Source: Planctomycetota bacterium (GTDB lineage Bacteria > Planctomycetota > Planctomycetia > Pirellulales > Pirellulaceae). Taken from it: 64,000 nucleotides of DNA. The stretch covers positions 1 to 64,000 of the forward strand of contig JACNKX010000114.1 in NCBI GenBank assembly GCA_014381825.1, written 5' to 3'. Positions within the stretch are counted from its first letter, which is position 1, and each line of letters opens with the position of its first letter. Positions 8,690 to 18,634 of this stretch are shown here, piece by piece. The translations under genes and the position numbers were made by a program. The notes under the pieces are model-generated. The model saw only the letters and a list, made by a program, of their open reading frames with translations, searched no databases and had not been told where the DNA came from.

Positions 8690-10573
8690 ATGTCCGCCGG
8701 ACGAATGCGCGCCCAGAGCACACATTTTGTCGCAACGTCATTCGTGATAAAATTGCCTGTTCACGGCGCATCCAATCAAAGTCCAGCAAGGCCAAAGGCG
8801 GGAAAATTGCAGAAGAGTGCGAAGCGAACGCTCTGGGAGCTGACTGCTGGGCAGCGGGTCCGATATGCCTCGGCGATTGGTGCGATGGCGGTAGGGACTG
8901 TGTTCTTGCTGGTTGTTCCGTACGTTCTGCAACGTACGCTCGACACGATTACGACTGGTCAAGCGGATTGGTCTGACACCCTAGTTCCTGCCGGTATCGC
9001 CATCGTCGTCGCACATGCGTTGCACGGCTTCTTCACTTACCTGCGAGGACGTTGGGCGGCGGAAGCCAGCGAGGGGCTCGTCCGCCAGTTGCGTCATCGA
9101 TTGTACGAGCATCTGGAGCGATTGCCGTGCGACTACCACGACCATGTCGATACAGGCGATCTCGTACAGCGTTGTTCTTCAGACGTGGAAACGGTTCGGG
9201 TCTTTCTGGCGGCCCAGGTTGTCGAGATCGCTCGCGTCGCGCTTTTCGTCGCCGTTGCGATCCCGATCATGTTGAGCCAAAACCTGAAGATGACGCTTGT
9301 ATCGTCTTGTGTTTTGCCGGTGTTGGTGCTGTTCGCCGTCATGTTCTTTCGCAAGGTGCGCGGTGCCTTTAAGGACGTGGACGAAGCGGAAGCCAAATTA
9401 ACAACGGTCGTTCAAGAGAATTTGACAGGTATTCGTGTCGTGCGAGCGTTCGGTCGTCAAGAGTTTGAGATCGATAAGTTCCTGCAGCGAAACGGCAAGT
9501 TCAGAGATTTAGAATATCGCCTGTTCCATATCATGGCGAGATTTTGGACCTTGTCGGACGCCCTCGTGTTCTTGCAGGTCGGCCTCGTGTTGATTGGTGG
9601 GGCCTGGTTCGTGATCCACGGCGAATTGACGCTTGGCCAATGGGTGCTTTTCTTCTGGCTGGTTCGCACCATCATCTGGCCCGTTCGTCATATCGGACGA
9701 GTATTGGCAGATAGCAGCAAAGCGACCGTCGCGATTGGGCGAATTCAAGACGTGCTAAGCGAAGAGCCTGAGAGTGAACAGGACATAACCGACGAACCTG
9801 TTCGCGGGGCGATCGCAGTTCGTGATCTTTCGTTCGCCTATCGTGATGGCCAAGCGGCGCTCAACAAGCTTTCGTTGACGATCGAACAAGGCGAAACGAT
9901 CGCGTTGCTCGGGTCACCTGGTTCTGGCAAGACGACATTGGTGAATCTGTTGGTTCGCTTGTACGACTACACAGAGGGGACGATTCACATCGGCGACAGC
10001 GAGTTGCGGGAGCTGCGACGCGATTCCGTTCGTGACGCGTTTGGAATGGTTCTGCAAGATCCGTTTCTGTATTCACGATCCGTACGGGACAACGTCGTGG
10101 TCGGTAAGAGCTCGGCGGCCGACCATGAAGTCGAAGAGTCGGCTCGTGCGGCGGATATCCATGAGAACATCGTTGAGTTTCAAAATGGATACGACACGCT
10201 CGTCGGAGAACGCGGTGTGACGTTGTCCGGTGGCCAGCGACAGCGCCTGGCAATCGCTCGTGCCTTGCTAAAGCAACCGGAATTCCTGGTGTTGGATGAC
10301 AGTCTCAGTGCGGTCGATACTAAGACGGAAGCTCAGATTCTTCGAGCACTCGCATCGCGTCGGGGAAAACAGACGACGATTCTTATCGCGCATCGCTTGT
10401 CATCAACGCGACTGGCCGATCGTATCTTCGTACTCGACCACGGTCGCCTCGTTCAACAGGGGACGCACGACGAGTTGGTTGCAGCCGACGGTCCGTATGG
10501 ACGCTTGTGGGCGATTCAAGGCACGATCGAAGACGAGATCGAACGAGATCTGTCGGGAGCAGCCGACCGATGA
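8690..10573 (+). CDS. ABC exporter half-transporter with degenerate ATP site (subunit 1)
   Basis: A type-IV ABC exporter: six-helix membrane domain (about residues 60-350) then a nucleotide-binding domain. Walker A is GSPGSGKT (9911-9934) and the signature is canonical LSGGQ (about 10222-10236). Walker B is LVLDD, with Asp in place of the catalytic Glu. This is the pattern of the degenerate subunit in heterodimeric exporters (TM287/288, BmrCD, EfrCD types). The start is uncertain: ATG 8690 has a weak ribosome site, while TTG 8809 follows GGCGGG and would begin just before the conserved LWELTAGQRVRY. The stop overlaps the next gene as ATGA. Confidence 0.88.
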   Translation: MSAGRMRAQSTHFVATSFVIKLPVHGASNQSPARPKAGKLQKSAKRTLWELTAGQRVRYASAIGAMAVGTVFLLVVPYVLQRTLDTITTGQADWSDTLVPAGIAIVVAHALHGFFTYLRGRWAAEASEGLVRQLRHRLYEHLERLPCDYHDHVDTGDLVQRCSSDVETVRVFLAAQVVEIARVALFVAVAIPIMLSQNLKMTLVSSCVLPVLVLFAVMFFRKVRGAFKDVDEAEAKLTTVVQENLTGIRVVRAFGRQEFEIDKFLQRNGKFRDLEYRLFHIMARFWTLSDALVFLQVGLVLIGGAWFVIHGELTLGQWVLFFWLVRTIIWPVRHIGRVLADSSKATVAIGRIQDVLSEEPESEQDITDEPVRGAIAVRDLSFAYRDGQAALNKLSLTIEQGETIALLGSPGSGKTTLVNLLVRLYDYTEGTIHIGDSELRELRRDSVRDAFGMVLQDPFLYSRSVRDNVVVGKSSAADHEVEESARAADIHENIVEFQNGYDTLVGERGVTLSGGQRQRLAIARALLKQPEFLVLDDSLSAVDTKTEAQILRALASRRGKQTTILIAHRLSSTRLADRIFVLDHGRLVQQGTHDELVAADGPYGRLWAIQGTIEDEIERDLSGAADR

Positions 10574-12417
10574 CGCACGAAGATTGGAGCGATGACGATA
10601 GCGACGAGACAGTCGATTTGCGGCTGTGGCGCAAGCTGCTGAAATACACGCTGCATTATCGCCGCACGGCCGTGACGTTTTGTGTAGTGGCGTTCGGAAT
10701 GGCGGCCAGTGATCTAGGTTTTCCGATTGTAACGGGTAAGCTGATTGCTGATGTCGAAGCGAATGGGGCCGACGCGAATATTGCGTTCTATGGATGGGCA
10801 TACGGAGTGCTGGCAGTCTCGTTGTGCGCAAATATTTGTGCCTTCATTCTTTGTGCCGGCAAGATCCGAACGCACGTCAGCCACGACATTCGCCGCGATG
10901 CCTTTCAGCGTCTGCAAGAATTGTCATTCAGCTTCTACGACACGAAACCAGTTGGTTGGCTGATGGCCCGACTGACGTCCGACTGTAATCGGTTATCGAA
11001 CATACTTGCGTGGGGTGTGATGGACTTGATTTGGGGCAGCACGCTGATGGCGGGCATAAGCGTCGTGATGGTGATTTATAACTGGAAGCTTGCGATTGCT
11101 GTGCTCTCGGTCGTGCCAGTGCTGTTCGCTGTGAGCGTCTTTTTTCGTAAGCGGATTCTGCGCACATCGCGGCTGGTCCGCAAGGCGAACTCAAGGCTTA
11201 CAGGAGTCTACAACGAAGGCATCGCCGGTGTCCGAACGACGAAGGTCTTTGTACGGCAGGAGCAGAACCTTCACGACTTTGACCAACTTGCGGACAACAT
11301 GCAGGAACATTCCGTTCGCAACGCGATCTTGTCGGCGGTCTATCTGCCGATTGTGTTGACCGTCAGCAGTGTGGCGATTGCATTGGCACTCGTCCTGGGA
11401 GGGCACGAAGTCGTACTGGGCACTCTGGCGATCGGCGAAGTCGTCATGTTTATGTACTACGCACAGCTATTCTTCGCACCCGTCCAAGATCTTTCCGCGT
11501 GGTTTGCTGAATTGCAAATGGCTCAAGCATCCGCCGAACGAGTGTTAAGCCTGGTCGAGGCCGTGCCCGATGTGCGCGATACCGATTCGGTCACCCTACG
11601 GCTCTCTGAAATGGGAAGCGATGGGCATCCGGATGCAATCGGGCGGATCGAGTTTCAAGACGTCGGTTTTCGCTATCGCACCGGGCCGGAGATCATTGGA
11701 GCGCTCAATCTGGTGGTCGAGTCTGGTCAAACGATCGCGTTGGTCGGGGCGACAGGCGGCGGCAAGTCGACACTCGTGAATTTGCTCTGTCGTTTCTATG
11801 AGCCAACGGAGGGACGCATTGTGATCGATGGCATCGACTACACGGATCGCAGTTTGCGTTGGTTTCAATCTCACCTTGGCATCGTACTCCAGCAACCGCA
11901 CTTGTTCAGTGGAACGATCTGCGAGAACATCCGCTACGGAGATCTTGAGGCAACGCAGCAGCAGATCGAGGACGCCGCGAGGCTTGCGGGCGCGCACGAG
12001 TTCATCTCCGAGTTAGAGCAGGGCTACGAGACGTCGGTGGGAGAAGGCGGCAATCAATTGAGTCTCGGCCAAAAGCAACTCGTCTCCTTCGCACGTGCAG
12101 TACTCAAACGGCCACGACTGTTGGTGATGGACGAAGCCACATCATCGATCGATACGGAGACCGAACAGCAGATTCAAGCTGGCTTAGCTCGCGTACTTAC
12201 TGGCCGAACGAGTTTCGTCATCGCACATCGACTCTCGACGATTCGTGCCGCGGACCGCATTCTGGTCATCGAGAAAGGGAAGATTATTGAACAAGGAACG
12301 CACACCGAACTCGTGCGACAGGGCGGGCACTATCACGATCTGTACACGGAGCAATCCATGCGGGACATCGTGCGGATCGACAACGCCATGGATTCTGGTG
12401 CAGAAACACTCCAGTAG
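10570..12417 (+). CDS. ABC exporter half-transporter with catalytic ATP site (subunit 2)
   Basis: The partner of the preceding gene, 615 residues, starting at ATG 10570 in an ATGA overlap that implies translational coupling (an upstream start at 10507 would bury it in the first gene). An acidic N-terminus (EDWSDDDSDETVD) precedes the membrane domain. The nucleotide-binding domain has Walker A GATGGGKST and Walker B LLVMDEATSS with the catalytic Glu, but the signature is LSLGQ rather than LSGGQ. The composite sites of the heterodimer are therefore one canonical (this Walker B with the LSGGQ of subunit 1) and one degenerate. Exported substrate unknown. Confidence 0.9.
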   Translation: MTHEDWSDDDSDETVDLRLWRKLLKYTLHYRRTAVTFCVVAFGMAASDLGFPIVTGKLIADVEANGADANIAFYGWAYGVLAVSLCANICAFILCAGKIRTHVSHDIRRDAFQRLQELSFSFYDTKPVGWLMARLTSDCNRLSNILAWGVMDLIWGSTLMAGISVVMVIYNWKLAIAVLSVVPVLFAVSVFFRKRILRTSRLVRKANSRLTGVYNEGIAGVRTTKVFVRQEQNLHDFDQLADNMQEHSVRNAILSAVYLPIVLTVSSVAIALALVLGGHEVVLGTLAIGEVVMFMYYAQLFFAPVQDLSAWFAELQMAQASAERVLSLVEAVPDVRDTDSVTLRLSEMGSDGHPDAIGRIEFQDVGFRYRTGPEIIGALNLVVESGQTIALVGATGGGKSTLVNLLCRFYEPTEGRIVIDGIDYTDRSLRWFQSHLGIVLQQPHLFSGTICENIRYGDLEATQQQIEDAARLAGAHEFISELEQGYETSVGEGGNQLSLGQKQLVSFARAVLKRPRLLVMDEATSSIDTETEQQIQAGLARVLTGRTSFVIAHRLSTIRAADRILVIEKGKIIEQGTHTELVRQGGHYHDLYTEQSMRDIVRIDNAMDSGAETLQ

Positions 12418-12616
12418 GATCGCTAGTTTCTGGAGTTCGACTTCATTGCCGTTGTCGATTCGGCGGGGGTTTTCTTCGGAAATTCGGCCGAGCAGACGCC
12501 TAGTCGGGCGGTAAAAACATCGCCAAAACGGCCCGATCGCATTGTCAAGACGCGATGCAGCTCGATAATGAGTCCCTGGGCGACCCTATCCCACCCCCTT
12601 CTCGTACGGTTTCTCC

Positions 12617-13816
12617 ATGTCAGACGACGCAACTGCGTCCATCCCGACCTCCCTTTCCCTCTCCAAGCTTTGCGTCGAGGCGACCTCTCAATACGTAGCG
12701 AGGTTTGCTGACGAGCCACAATGGATTGTCGCCGCGCCTGGACGAGTCAACTTGATCGGGGAGCATACTGATTACAACGGCGGGTCTGTGCTGCCTGCTG
12801 CGATCGATCGCTACGTCGTGATGGTAGGTGGTCCTTCAGACGGTGATGCGTCTTGTATCGTCGGGGCTGACGTCGATGAAGAGGCGGTTGTCCAAGTCAC
12901 CGGAGCGATTAAGCCGGGACGGATAACTTGGTCGAGCTATGTCCAGGGCGTTGTCGCGGGCTTCGTGAATCGTGGCGAGCAGCTCTACCCCTTCAATGCG
13001 CTAGTTCGCTCGTCGGTGCCGCTAGGCGGCGGCTTGTCGAGTAGTGCGGCACTTGAGGTCGCGACCGCCACGCTGTTAGAGGCGATGCTCGGAGAAGAGA
13101 TCCTGCCTCTTGAGAAGGCGCTGCTCTGCCAGGAAGCGGAACACAAGTTTGCGGGAGTGCCTTGTGGCATCATGGATCAATTCAGCAGCGTTCTTAGTCA
13201 ACAAGATTCGTTGCTGCTCTTGGATTGCCGGTCTCAGGTCGTCGAGTTCGTACCTTTTGATGATCCCGCTGTGACGATACTAATTGCTAACAGCAATGTG
13301 AAGCATGAACTGACTGGCGGCGAGTATGCACAGCGTCGCGCCGAATGTGAAGCAGCGGCGAAGACGCTCGGTGTCGAGACACTGCGCGACGTCGTTAGCG
13401 AGCAACTTGAATTCGCGAGCGAACGACTCGGCTCGGTCAACCTTGGTCGTGTCAGACATGTTGTCGGTGAAATTCAACGCACTGTTGACGCGGCGAATGC
13501 GATTCGGGCCGGACGCTGGCAAGAGGTTGGACAATTGATGTATGACAGTCACGCATCGTTGCGCGACGATTTTGAAGTGAGCTGTGACGAGCTGAACTTG
13601 CTGGTTGAAATGACGAAGGAGATCGGCGACGCCGGCGGCGTGATCGGCTCGCGAATGACGGGCGGCGGATTCGGCGGTTGTACCGTCAGCTTGGTGAGGA
13701 CGAACGCAGCGCAATCAATCACGGAGGTACTTGCGCAACGGTACTTCCAGCAAACCGGAATTCAGCCGACACTATTCACTACTCGTCCCGCTCGGGGCGC
13801 GCATCGCATTAAGTAG
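12617..13816 (+). CDS. galK: Galactokinase
   Basis: A 399-residue GHMP-family kinase that phosphorylates galactose to galactose-1-phosphate. The galactokinase signature [16 protein letters not shown] (about 41-56) is present. Then come the GHMP ATP motif [13 protein letters not shown] (about 135-147), the catalytic Asp in GIMDQFSS, and the C-terminal MTGGGFGGC block. It is first in a galK-galE-symporter cluster, with 22 bp to galE. The ATG at 12617 lacks a clear ribosome site. Confidence 0.93.
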   Translation: MSDDATASIPTSLSLSKLCVEATSQYVARFADEPQWIVAAPGRVNLIGEHTDYNGGSVLPAAIDRYVVMVGGPSDGDASCIVGADVDEEAVVQVTGAIKPGRITWSSYVQGVVAGFVNRGEQLYPFNALVRSSVPLGGGLSSSAALEVATATLLEAMLGEEILPLEKALLCQEAEHKFAGVPCGIMDQFSSVLSQQDSLLLLDCRSQVVEFVPFDDPAVTILIANSNVKHELTGGEYAQRRAECEAAAKTLGVETLRDVVSEQLEFASERLGSVNLGRVRHVVGEIQRTVDAANAIRAGRWQEVGQLMYDSHASLRDDFEVSCDELNLLVEMTKEIGDAGGVIGSRMTGGGFGGCTVSLVRTNAAQSITEVLAQRYFQQTGIQPTLFTTRPARGAHRIK

Positions 13817-13838
13817 AATCAACGCTGGATCAGTTGCC

Positions 13839-14822
13839 ATGAAAGTTCTCGTCTCGGGAGGTGCCGGATATATCGGCAGCATCGTTGTTGAACAGCTTAT
13901 TCAACAAGGCGAGCGGGTTGTCGTCTTTGACAATCTGTCGCTTGGACACCGCGAAGCCGTGCATCCGGAAGCCAAGTTCGTACACGCGGACCTGAACGAC
14001 CGCATCGCCATTGATCAGGCGATGAAGCAGCACCAGCCCGATGCTGTCATGCACTTTGCGGCTTATTCGCTAGTTGGCGAATCGATGAAGTTCCCATTTC
14101 AGTATCTCGGCGAGAATGTCACGAACTTTTTGAATCTGCTGGAGAGTATGGTCGCGCATGACGTCAAGAAAATCATCCTTTCTTCGACCGCAAACTTGTT
14201 CGATGATCCAGAGCGAATGCCAATCGACGAGTCTGAGCGAATTGTGCCCGGCAGTCCCTATGGCGAATCAAAGTTCATTTGCGAACGCATGTTGCACTGG
14301 CTTGACCAAATTCATGACTTGAGGTTTGCGGCGCTGCGATACTTTAACGCCGCTGGCGCATCGACTGAACGCGGCGAGGACCATACGCCTGAGTTGCATC
14401 TTATCCCAATCGTCTTGCAGGTCGCACTCGGGCAACGTGAACGCGTCAGCATGTTTGGGGGCGACTACGACACGCCCGACGGAACGTGTGTCCGCGACTA
14501 TATCCACGTGTTGGATCTGGCACAGGCCCATATCCTCGCACTCCAGGCCCTGGACCAGGGAAGCCGGACTTACAACCTGGGCAATGGACAGGGATTCAGT
14601 GTCAAACAAGTCATCGAAACCGCTCGTGAGATTACGGGGCACGCGATCCCAGCAGACATTGTCGATCGGCGTCCCGGAGATCCGGCAACGCTGGTTGCGG
14701 GCAGCTCGAAGATTCGGGACGAGTTGGGTTGGCGGCCCGCTTACCCGGACTTGCAGGCTATCGTCGAAACGGCGTGGCAATGGCATCAGAGTCACCCGCA
14801 AGGTTACGCGACGCCCAGTTAG
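13839..14822 (+). CDS. galE: UDP-glucose 4-epimerase
   Basis: A 327-residue extended short-chain dehydrogenase that interconverts UDP-galactose and UDP-glucose. The start at ATG 13839 places the Rossmann motif at the N-terminus ([14 protein letters not shown]-x-x-G-x-x-G). The catalytic Ser/Thr region is ILSSTANLF, where most relatives have A-A-V-Y-G, and the Tyr/Lys pair is in [15 protein letters not shown] and [15 protein letters not shown] are family blocks. An upstream in-frame extension from 13731 would overlap galK and is not needed. With galK and the following symporter it makes a Leloir-type galactose-use cluster. Confidence 0.93.
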   Translation: MKVLVSGGAGYIGSIVVEQLIQQGERVVVFDNLSLGHREAVHPEAKFVHADLNDRIAIDQAMKQHQPDAVMHFAAYSLVGESMKFPFQYLGENVTNFLNLLESMVAHDVKKIILSSTANLFDDPERMPIDESERIVPGSPYGESKFICERMLHWLDQIHDLRFAALRYFNAAGASTERGEDHTPELHLIPIVLQVALGQRERVSMFGGDYDTPDGTCVRDYIHVLDLAQAHILALQALDQGSRTYNLGNGQGFSVKQVIETAREITGHAIPADIVDRRPGDPATLVAGSSKIRDELGWRPAYPDLQAIVETAWQWHQSHPQGYATPS

Positions 14823-14870
14823 CAACGTTCGTATATCGAAGCCTTCTTCTCCATACAATGAACTAGATTT

Positions 14871-16481
14871 ATGGTCTTTCTCACTCTAGGTTCGTTCGCG
14901 TTTTGCACGGCACTCGTAGGCGCGATCACGTGGTATTTGACACGGCGTGATGACCACGGCAGTTCGGACGGCTACTTTCTCGCGGGGCGCACATTGACGG
15001 GTGGATACATCGCCGGTTCGCTGATGTTGACGAATCTGTCGACGGAGCAACTGGTCGGCTTGAACGGCGCCGCGTTCTCGGACGGAATTTGCGTGATGGC
15101 CTGGGAGGTCATCGCGGCGGTATCGCTCGTGGTGATGGCGTTGTTCTTCCTGCCGAAGTATCTGAAGAGCGGCATCGCCACCGTTCCACAGTTTTTAGAA
15201 AAACGATTCGATGGCGGAACGCGAACGATCACCACGATGATCTTTCTCTTCGCCTACGCCGTCATTCTTTTACCGATCATTCTTTATACGGGCGCGACAG
15301 GGCTGTCGGGGGTCTTGAATATGAGCGATCTGACCGGCATTGAATCTGATACGACGATCTTGTGGGGAACGGTTTGGCTGATCGGAATCATCGGGTCAAT
15401 TTACGCGATCTTCGGTGGTCTGCGAACAGTTGCAGTCTCCGACACGATCAACGGTTTTGGTTTGTTGGTCGGAGGTGTTCTTATCGTTTACTTTGGGCTC
15501 CAGGCGGTGAATGGCGACGGTGTCGTTGCTGCATTATCTGAGTTAAAGGCATCTCATCCCGAGAAGTTTAATTCGATCGGTGGTACGGAGCAGTCTGTTC
15601 CGTTTTCGACACTCTTTAGCGGTGTACTGCTACTGAATCTGTTTTACTGGACGACCAATCAACAGATTATTCAGCGGACGTTCGGTGCGAGGACTCTCGC
15701 CGAAGGCCAAAAAGGTGTGATCTATGCCGGCTTGTTAAAAGTCCTCGCTCCACTGATTCTCGTGTTGCCTGGGATCATTGCCTTCCATCTTTATAGCGTT
15801 GACGGACTTCATAAAGACCACGCGTACGGACATCTCGTCCAAGACGTCTTGCCGGCGCCGCTCGCTGGTTTCTTTGCGGCTGTAATGGTCGGTGCGATCC
15901 TGAGTTCGTTCAACTCGGCCCTAAACAGCACGGCGACGCTCTTCAGTCTTGGCGTTTATCAGCACATGATCAATCCGAAAGCCGAAGAGAAACAAGTGAT
16001 TCGATCGGGAAAGATGTTCGGCTGCGCGATTGCTGTGACGTCGATGACCGTCGCGCCGCTACTTGCCGGGCAGGACAGCATCTTTGGCTATTTGCAGAAG
16101 ATGAACGGACTGTACTTCATTCCCATATTTTCGGTCGTATTTGTCGGGATGTTTACGAAACGCGTCCCTGCAGTTGCCGCGAAGGTCAGTCTCGTCGTCG
16201 GATTTGCTGCGATCGCGTTGGGTTACTTCGTGCCGTTTTTGGCTGAATATGTCGAGGTGATTCACGAATTCCATTTCCTCGGACTTGTGTTCGTTTCGCT
16301 TATCGCCTTGATGCTGATCATCAGTAAGTTGTCACCACGCGAGACGGCTTGGGAGCACAAACATTCTGGTGCCGTCGACTTAACGGCTTGGCCGTTGGCT
16401 TGGCCGCTGGGTATCGGCCTCGTGATCTTTGTTTTAACGATCTATAGTTGGTTCGCTGACTTCTCCATCCTGACTGGATAG
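14871..16481 (+). CDS. Sodium:solute symporter, sugar (SglT/YidK) type
   Basis: A 536-residue inner-membrane protein with about 13-14 hydrophobic helices of the SSS/SLC5 family. The early segment [35 protein letters not shown] (split over residues about 24-60) and [20 protein letters not shown] in the middle match the glucose/galactose symporter branch. The position after galK and galE supports galactose or a related sugar as cargo driven by Na+; this is inference. ATG 14871 opens the first transmembrane helix. Confidence 0.88.
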   Translation: MVFLTLGSFAFCTALVGAITWYLTRRDDHGSSDGYFLAGRTLTGGYIAGSLMLTNLSTEQLVGLNGAAFSDGICVMAWEVIAAVSLVVMALFFLPKYLKSGIATVPQFLEKRFDGGTRTITTMIFLFAYAVILLPIILYTGATGLSGVLNMSDLTGIESDTTILWGTVWLIGIIGSIYAIFGGLRTVAVSDTINGFGLLVGGVLIVYFGLQAVNGDGVVAALSELKASHPEKFNSIGGTEQSVPFSTLFSGVLLLNLFYWTTNQQIIQRTFGARTLAEGQKGVIYAGLLKVLAPLILVLPGIIAFHLYSVDGLHKDHAYGHLVQDVLPAPLAGFFAAVMVGAILSSFNSALNSTATLFSLGVYQHMINPKAEEKQVIRSGKMFGCAIAVTSMTVAPLLAGQDSIFGYLQKMNGLYFIPIFSVVFVGMFTKRVPAVAAKVSLVVGFAAIALGYFVPFLAEYVEVIHEFHFLGLVFVSLIALMLIISKLSPRETAWEHKHSGAVDLTAWPLAWPLGIGLVIFVLTIYSWFADFSILTG

Positions 16482-16523
16482 CACCTCAGGACCGTTTGGT
16501 ATACGCTGGAAGTTGTCGACTGC

Positions 16524-16623
16524 GGAAGTGCTTGCACACCTGGTGGTGGCCCCGGTTTTCAAAACCGTTGGGAGTTGCGATAAACGCGGCTCCGGTGGGT
16601 TCGATTCCCATGCACTTCCGCCA
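16524..16623 (+). tRNA. selC: tRNA-Sec (anticodon UCA)
   Basis: A 100-nt selenocysteine tRNA. The acceptor stem is 8 bp (GGAAGTGC at 16524-16531 with GCACTTCC at 16612-16619), the hallmark length for bacterial tRNA-Sec, followed by encoded GCCA. The anticodon loop TTTCAAA carries TCA, which reads UGA. A long variable arm (GGAG-TTGCG / CGCGG-CTCC) and a T-arm (TGGG-TTCGATT-CCCA) follow. The gene implies that the genome makes selenocysteine; selA, selB and selD are not in this window. Candidate users are the two UGA-interrupted FG-GAP/ASPIC genes at 49736-52171 and 55468-57885. Confidence 0.95.
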
Positions 16624-16941
16624 TTTTGTCGGCACAACTTTCTCTGAGGCTTCTGCTTCTATTCAGCAACGATCTAGGATCGGAGTGTTTGCCGTACTTT
16701 GAAACTAGTCCTGCACCTAGTTCACCACGCAAAGCGCGGGTGAATCCGTGCCTCGTCAGGTTTGTGGGAAACACCCTGGTCGTGATCGGTTGTGATTTCT
16801 TGCGAACCTTCTGGGACATCAATTTGATTCATCGTTCCCCGGTCGTCCACGCATCTACGACAAAGTGAAGGAATAAACGCGGCGTGAATTGCGAAAGGTG
16901 TTTGTGGATAGACCGCATCAACCGATCAAAGGAGATTAGCC
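16624..16941. other. Intergenic stretch without a gene
   Basis: No convincing coding sequence on either strand. The only structure I see is a 9-bp hairpin with one bulged A (TTCACC-a-CGC / GCG-GGTGAA, 16721-16744), not followed by a T-run. A good ribosome site (GGAGA, 16931-16935) at the right edge belongs to the ExbD gene. Confidence 0.6.
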
Positions 16942-17412
16942 GTGTTGCGTTTTGTAACGAGCCGCTCTAGTCAGACCGACGATCATCGCCTGCAGATGTC
17001 GTCAATGATCGATATCGTGTTTCTGTTGCTGGTGTTTTTTGTGATGACGTTCCGGATTACGTCACAGGAAGGCGAGTTTGTGATGGCCGGGGCAGATGCC
17101 ATCGTAAGTGACGGCGAATCCCGAGGAACGAATCTGCCGCTGATCCTGCGATTAGACGCCTCACCGGAGGGACGATTGATTGCGATTAGCTTAAATGGAC
17201 AGCGCGCTACAAGTTTCGAGGAAGTGCAAGCTCGATTGATTGGGTTGGAGGAAGATGGAGCGTTGCGAGATGTTGTCATGACGGTCGACTGCGACTCGAA
17301 GTTGAAGTACGAGAATGTGATTGCTGCTCTCGACAACGTGACTGGCTATCGAGATGAGCTGGGCCAACTGAGGCCTTTGATTCGATCGACGAAGTTCGCG
17401 AATCGGCACTAA
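16942..17412 (+). CDS. ExbD/TolR-family biopolymer transport protein
   Basis: A 156-residue protein with one N-terminal transmembrane helix (about 25-42, IDIVFLLLVFFVMTF) preceded by the ExbD motif M-S-S-M-I-D-I-V-F; the conserved Asp lies in the helix. The periplasmic remainder is typical. Start GTG 16942 has GGAGA 7 bp upstream. ExbD proteins work with ExbB/TolQ to harness the proton gradient, but no ExbB partner is next to it. Its TAA stop overlaps the TAG stop of the convergent recombinase. Confidence 0.85.
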   Translation: MLRFVTSRSSQTDDHRLQMSSMIDIVFLLLVFFVMTFRITSQEGEFVMAGADAIVSDGESRGTNLPLILRLDASPEGRLIAISLNGQRATSFEEVQARLIGLEEDGALRDVVMTVDCDSKLKYENVIAALDNVTGYRDELGQLRPLIRSTKFANRH

Positions 17413-18350
17413 GCCCTCGGATGGAATCGATCGTGAACTTTCTTCAGCCGGGATTGATCGACGTGTGTGTAGATCTGCGTGGTTGCGATACTGGCATGTC
17501 CTAACATCTCTTGAACTTGGCGCAGGTCAGCTCCGCCGGCGAGCAAGTGCGTCGCGAAGCTGTGACGCATCGTGTGAGGGCTGATGGACTCGGGCGCTCC
17601 TGCACGAACCGCGTACTTTTTGACAAGTTCCCAAATGGCTTCGCGCCGCAATCGCCTGCCGCTGCGAGATAGAAGCAGCCAAACGGGCGGCGTGGCTGGG
17701 ACGGCCGCCAGTTGTGAACGCTCGTCATCTAAGTACTCTTGCACGGCCTTTCGGGCGAGGCGACCAATGGGAGCCAGTCGCTCCTTATTTCCCTTTCCGT
17801 GGCAAAGGCAGTAGCCTTCGGCAAGATGAACGTCGCTTGTTCGCAGGTTCGACAGTTCGGACGCGCGACATCCCGTAGCGTACAGAAGCTCGAGCATTGC
17901 GCGATCACGTCGCCAATAGGCATCGTAGCTTTGCGGCGATTGCAGAAAGCGGTCAACCATTTGCGGCGAGAGAACTTCGGGAACTCGCTGCCACAGCTTT
18001 TGGCTGCCCAGCAGTTCGGCGAGATTGTCCTTCAGCAAGCCTTCCAGCTGCAAGTAACGGAAGAACATCCGAAGTGCCACGATGTGGCGGGCAATACTCG
18101 CCGGAGCTAACTTCAATTCGTGAAGCGTCGCGGCAAAATCCGACAGATCCGCGATCTTTAGACCTGTTATGTTCCGGTTACCAAGCCACCGGCGAAATCG
18201 CTTGATGTCTCTCTGATAGGCTGCCACCGTGTTATCAGCCAGTCGGCACTCGCCCCGAAGGTAGTCGAGAAAGGCGGCGGTCAGCCGCTGTGTCGAATCG
18301 CCGCGTGCTTTCGGTTGTGGCGGCACTAATTTGCGGCGAGCGCGAGCCAT
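17409..18350 (-). CDS. xerD: Tyrosine recombinase XerC/XerD
   Basis: A 313-residue site-specific recombinase. The N-terminal SAM-like core-binding domain (FLDYLRGECRLADNTVAAYQRD) is followed by the catalytic domain with Arg in GCRASELSNL, Lys in HGKGNKERL, H-x-x-R in SPHTMRHSFATHLL, His in LGHASIATTQIY and the Tyr nucleophile in TQIYTHV. ATG 18350 (MARARRKL) is preferred over an upstream start at 18479, which adds residues with no similarity to the family. Probably the chromosome-dimer resolution enzyme; the XerC/XerD distinction is not certain from sequence alone. Confidence 0.88.
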   Translation of the reverse strand: MARARRKLVPPQPKARGDSTQRLTAAFLDYLRGECRLADNTVAAYQRDIKRFRRWLGNRNITGLKIADLSDFAATLHELKLAPASIARHIVALRMFFRYLQLEGLLKDNLAELLGSQKLWQRVPEVLSPQMVDRFLQSPQSYDAYWRRDRAMLELLYATGCRASELSNLRTSDVHLAEGYCLCHGKGNKERLAPIGRLARKAVQEYLDDERSQLAAVPATPPVWLLLSRSGRRLRREAIWELVKKYAVRAGAPESISPHTMRHSFATHLLAGGADLRQVQEMLGHASIATTQIYTHVDQSRLKKVHDRFHPRA

Positions 18351-18634
18351 AGGTGAGTTCAGATGATGTTGATTGCAGTTGGGAAGCCGTGGGGCAAGCG
18401 TGTATGCTATGCGGCTGCTGTTCTGAGTGATGCGACGCGGCGAACCAGCGACGTGCGATCCGTTGATCAGCCGGTGCATTGATGTTTAAGGATCTACCCT
18501 CCGATCACCGCCGAAGTGTCCGTGGCCTCGGCGGTGCTCGGTGGCAGTCCTGCGGATATTTTCGGTCTTTCGTGTCCAGCGACTCCATTCGACGCCCATT
18601 TAGGGCCAAGACCTAGTCAGTTGGAGAAGATTCC

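Noticed and set aside
16434-16822. Two minus-strand open frames covering the tRNA-Sec, one with GNRTHRSRVYR.
   Set aside because: They are antisense shadows of a tRNA; the NRTHRS-type peptide is a well-known false product of reading the T-arm backwards.
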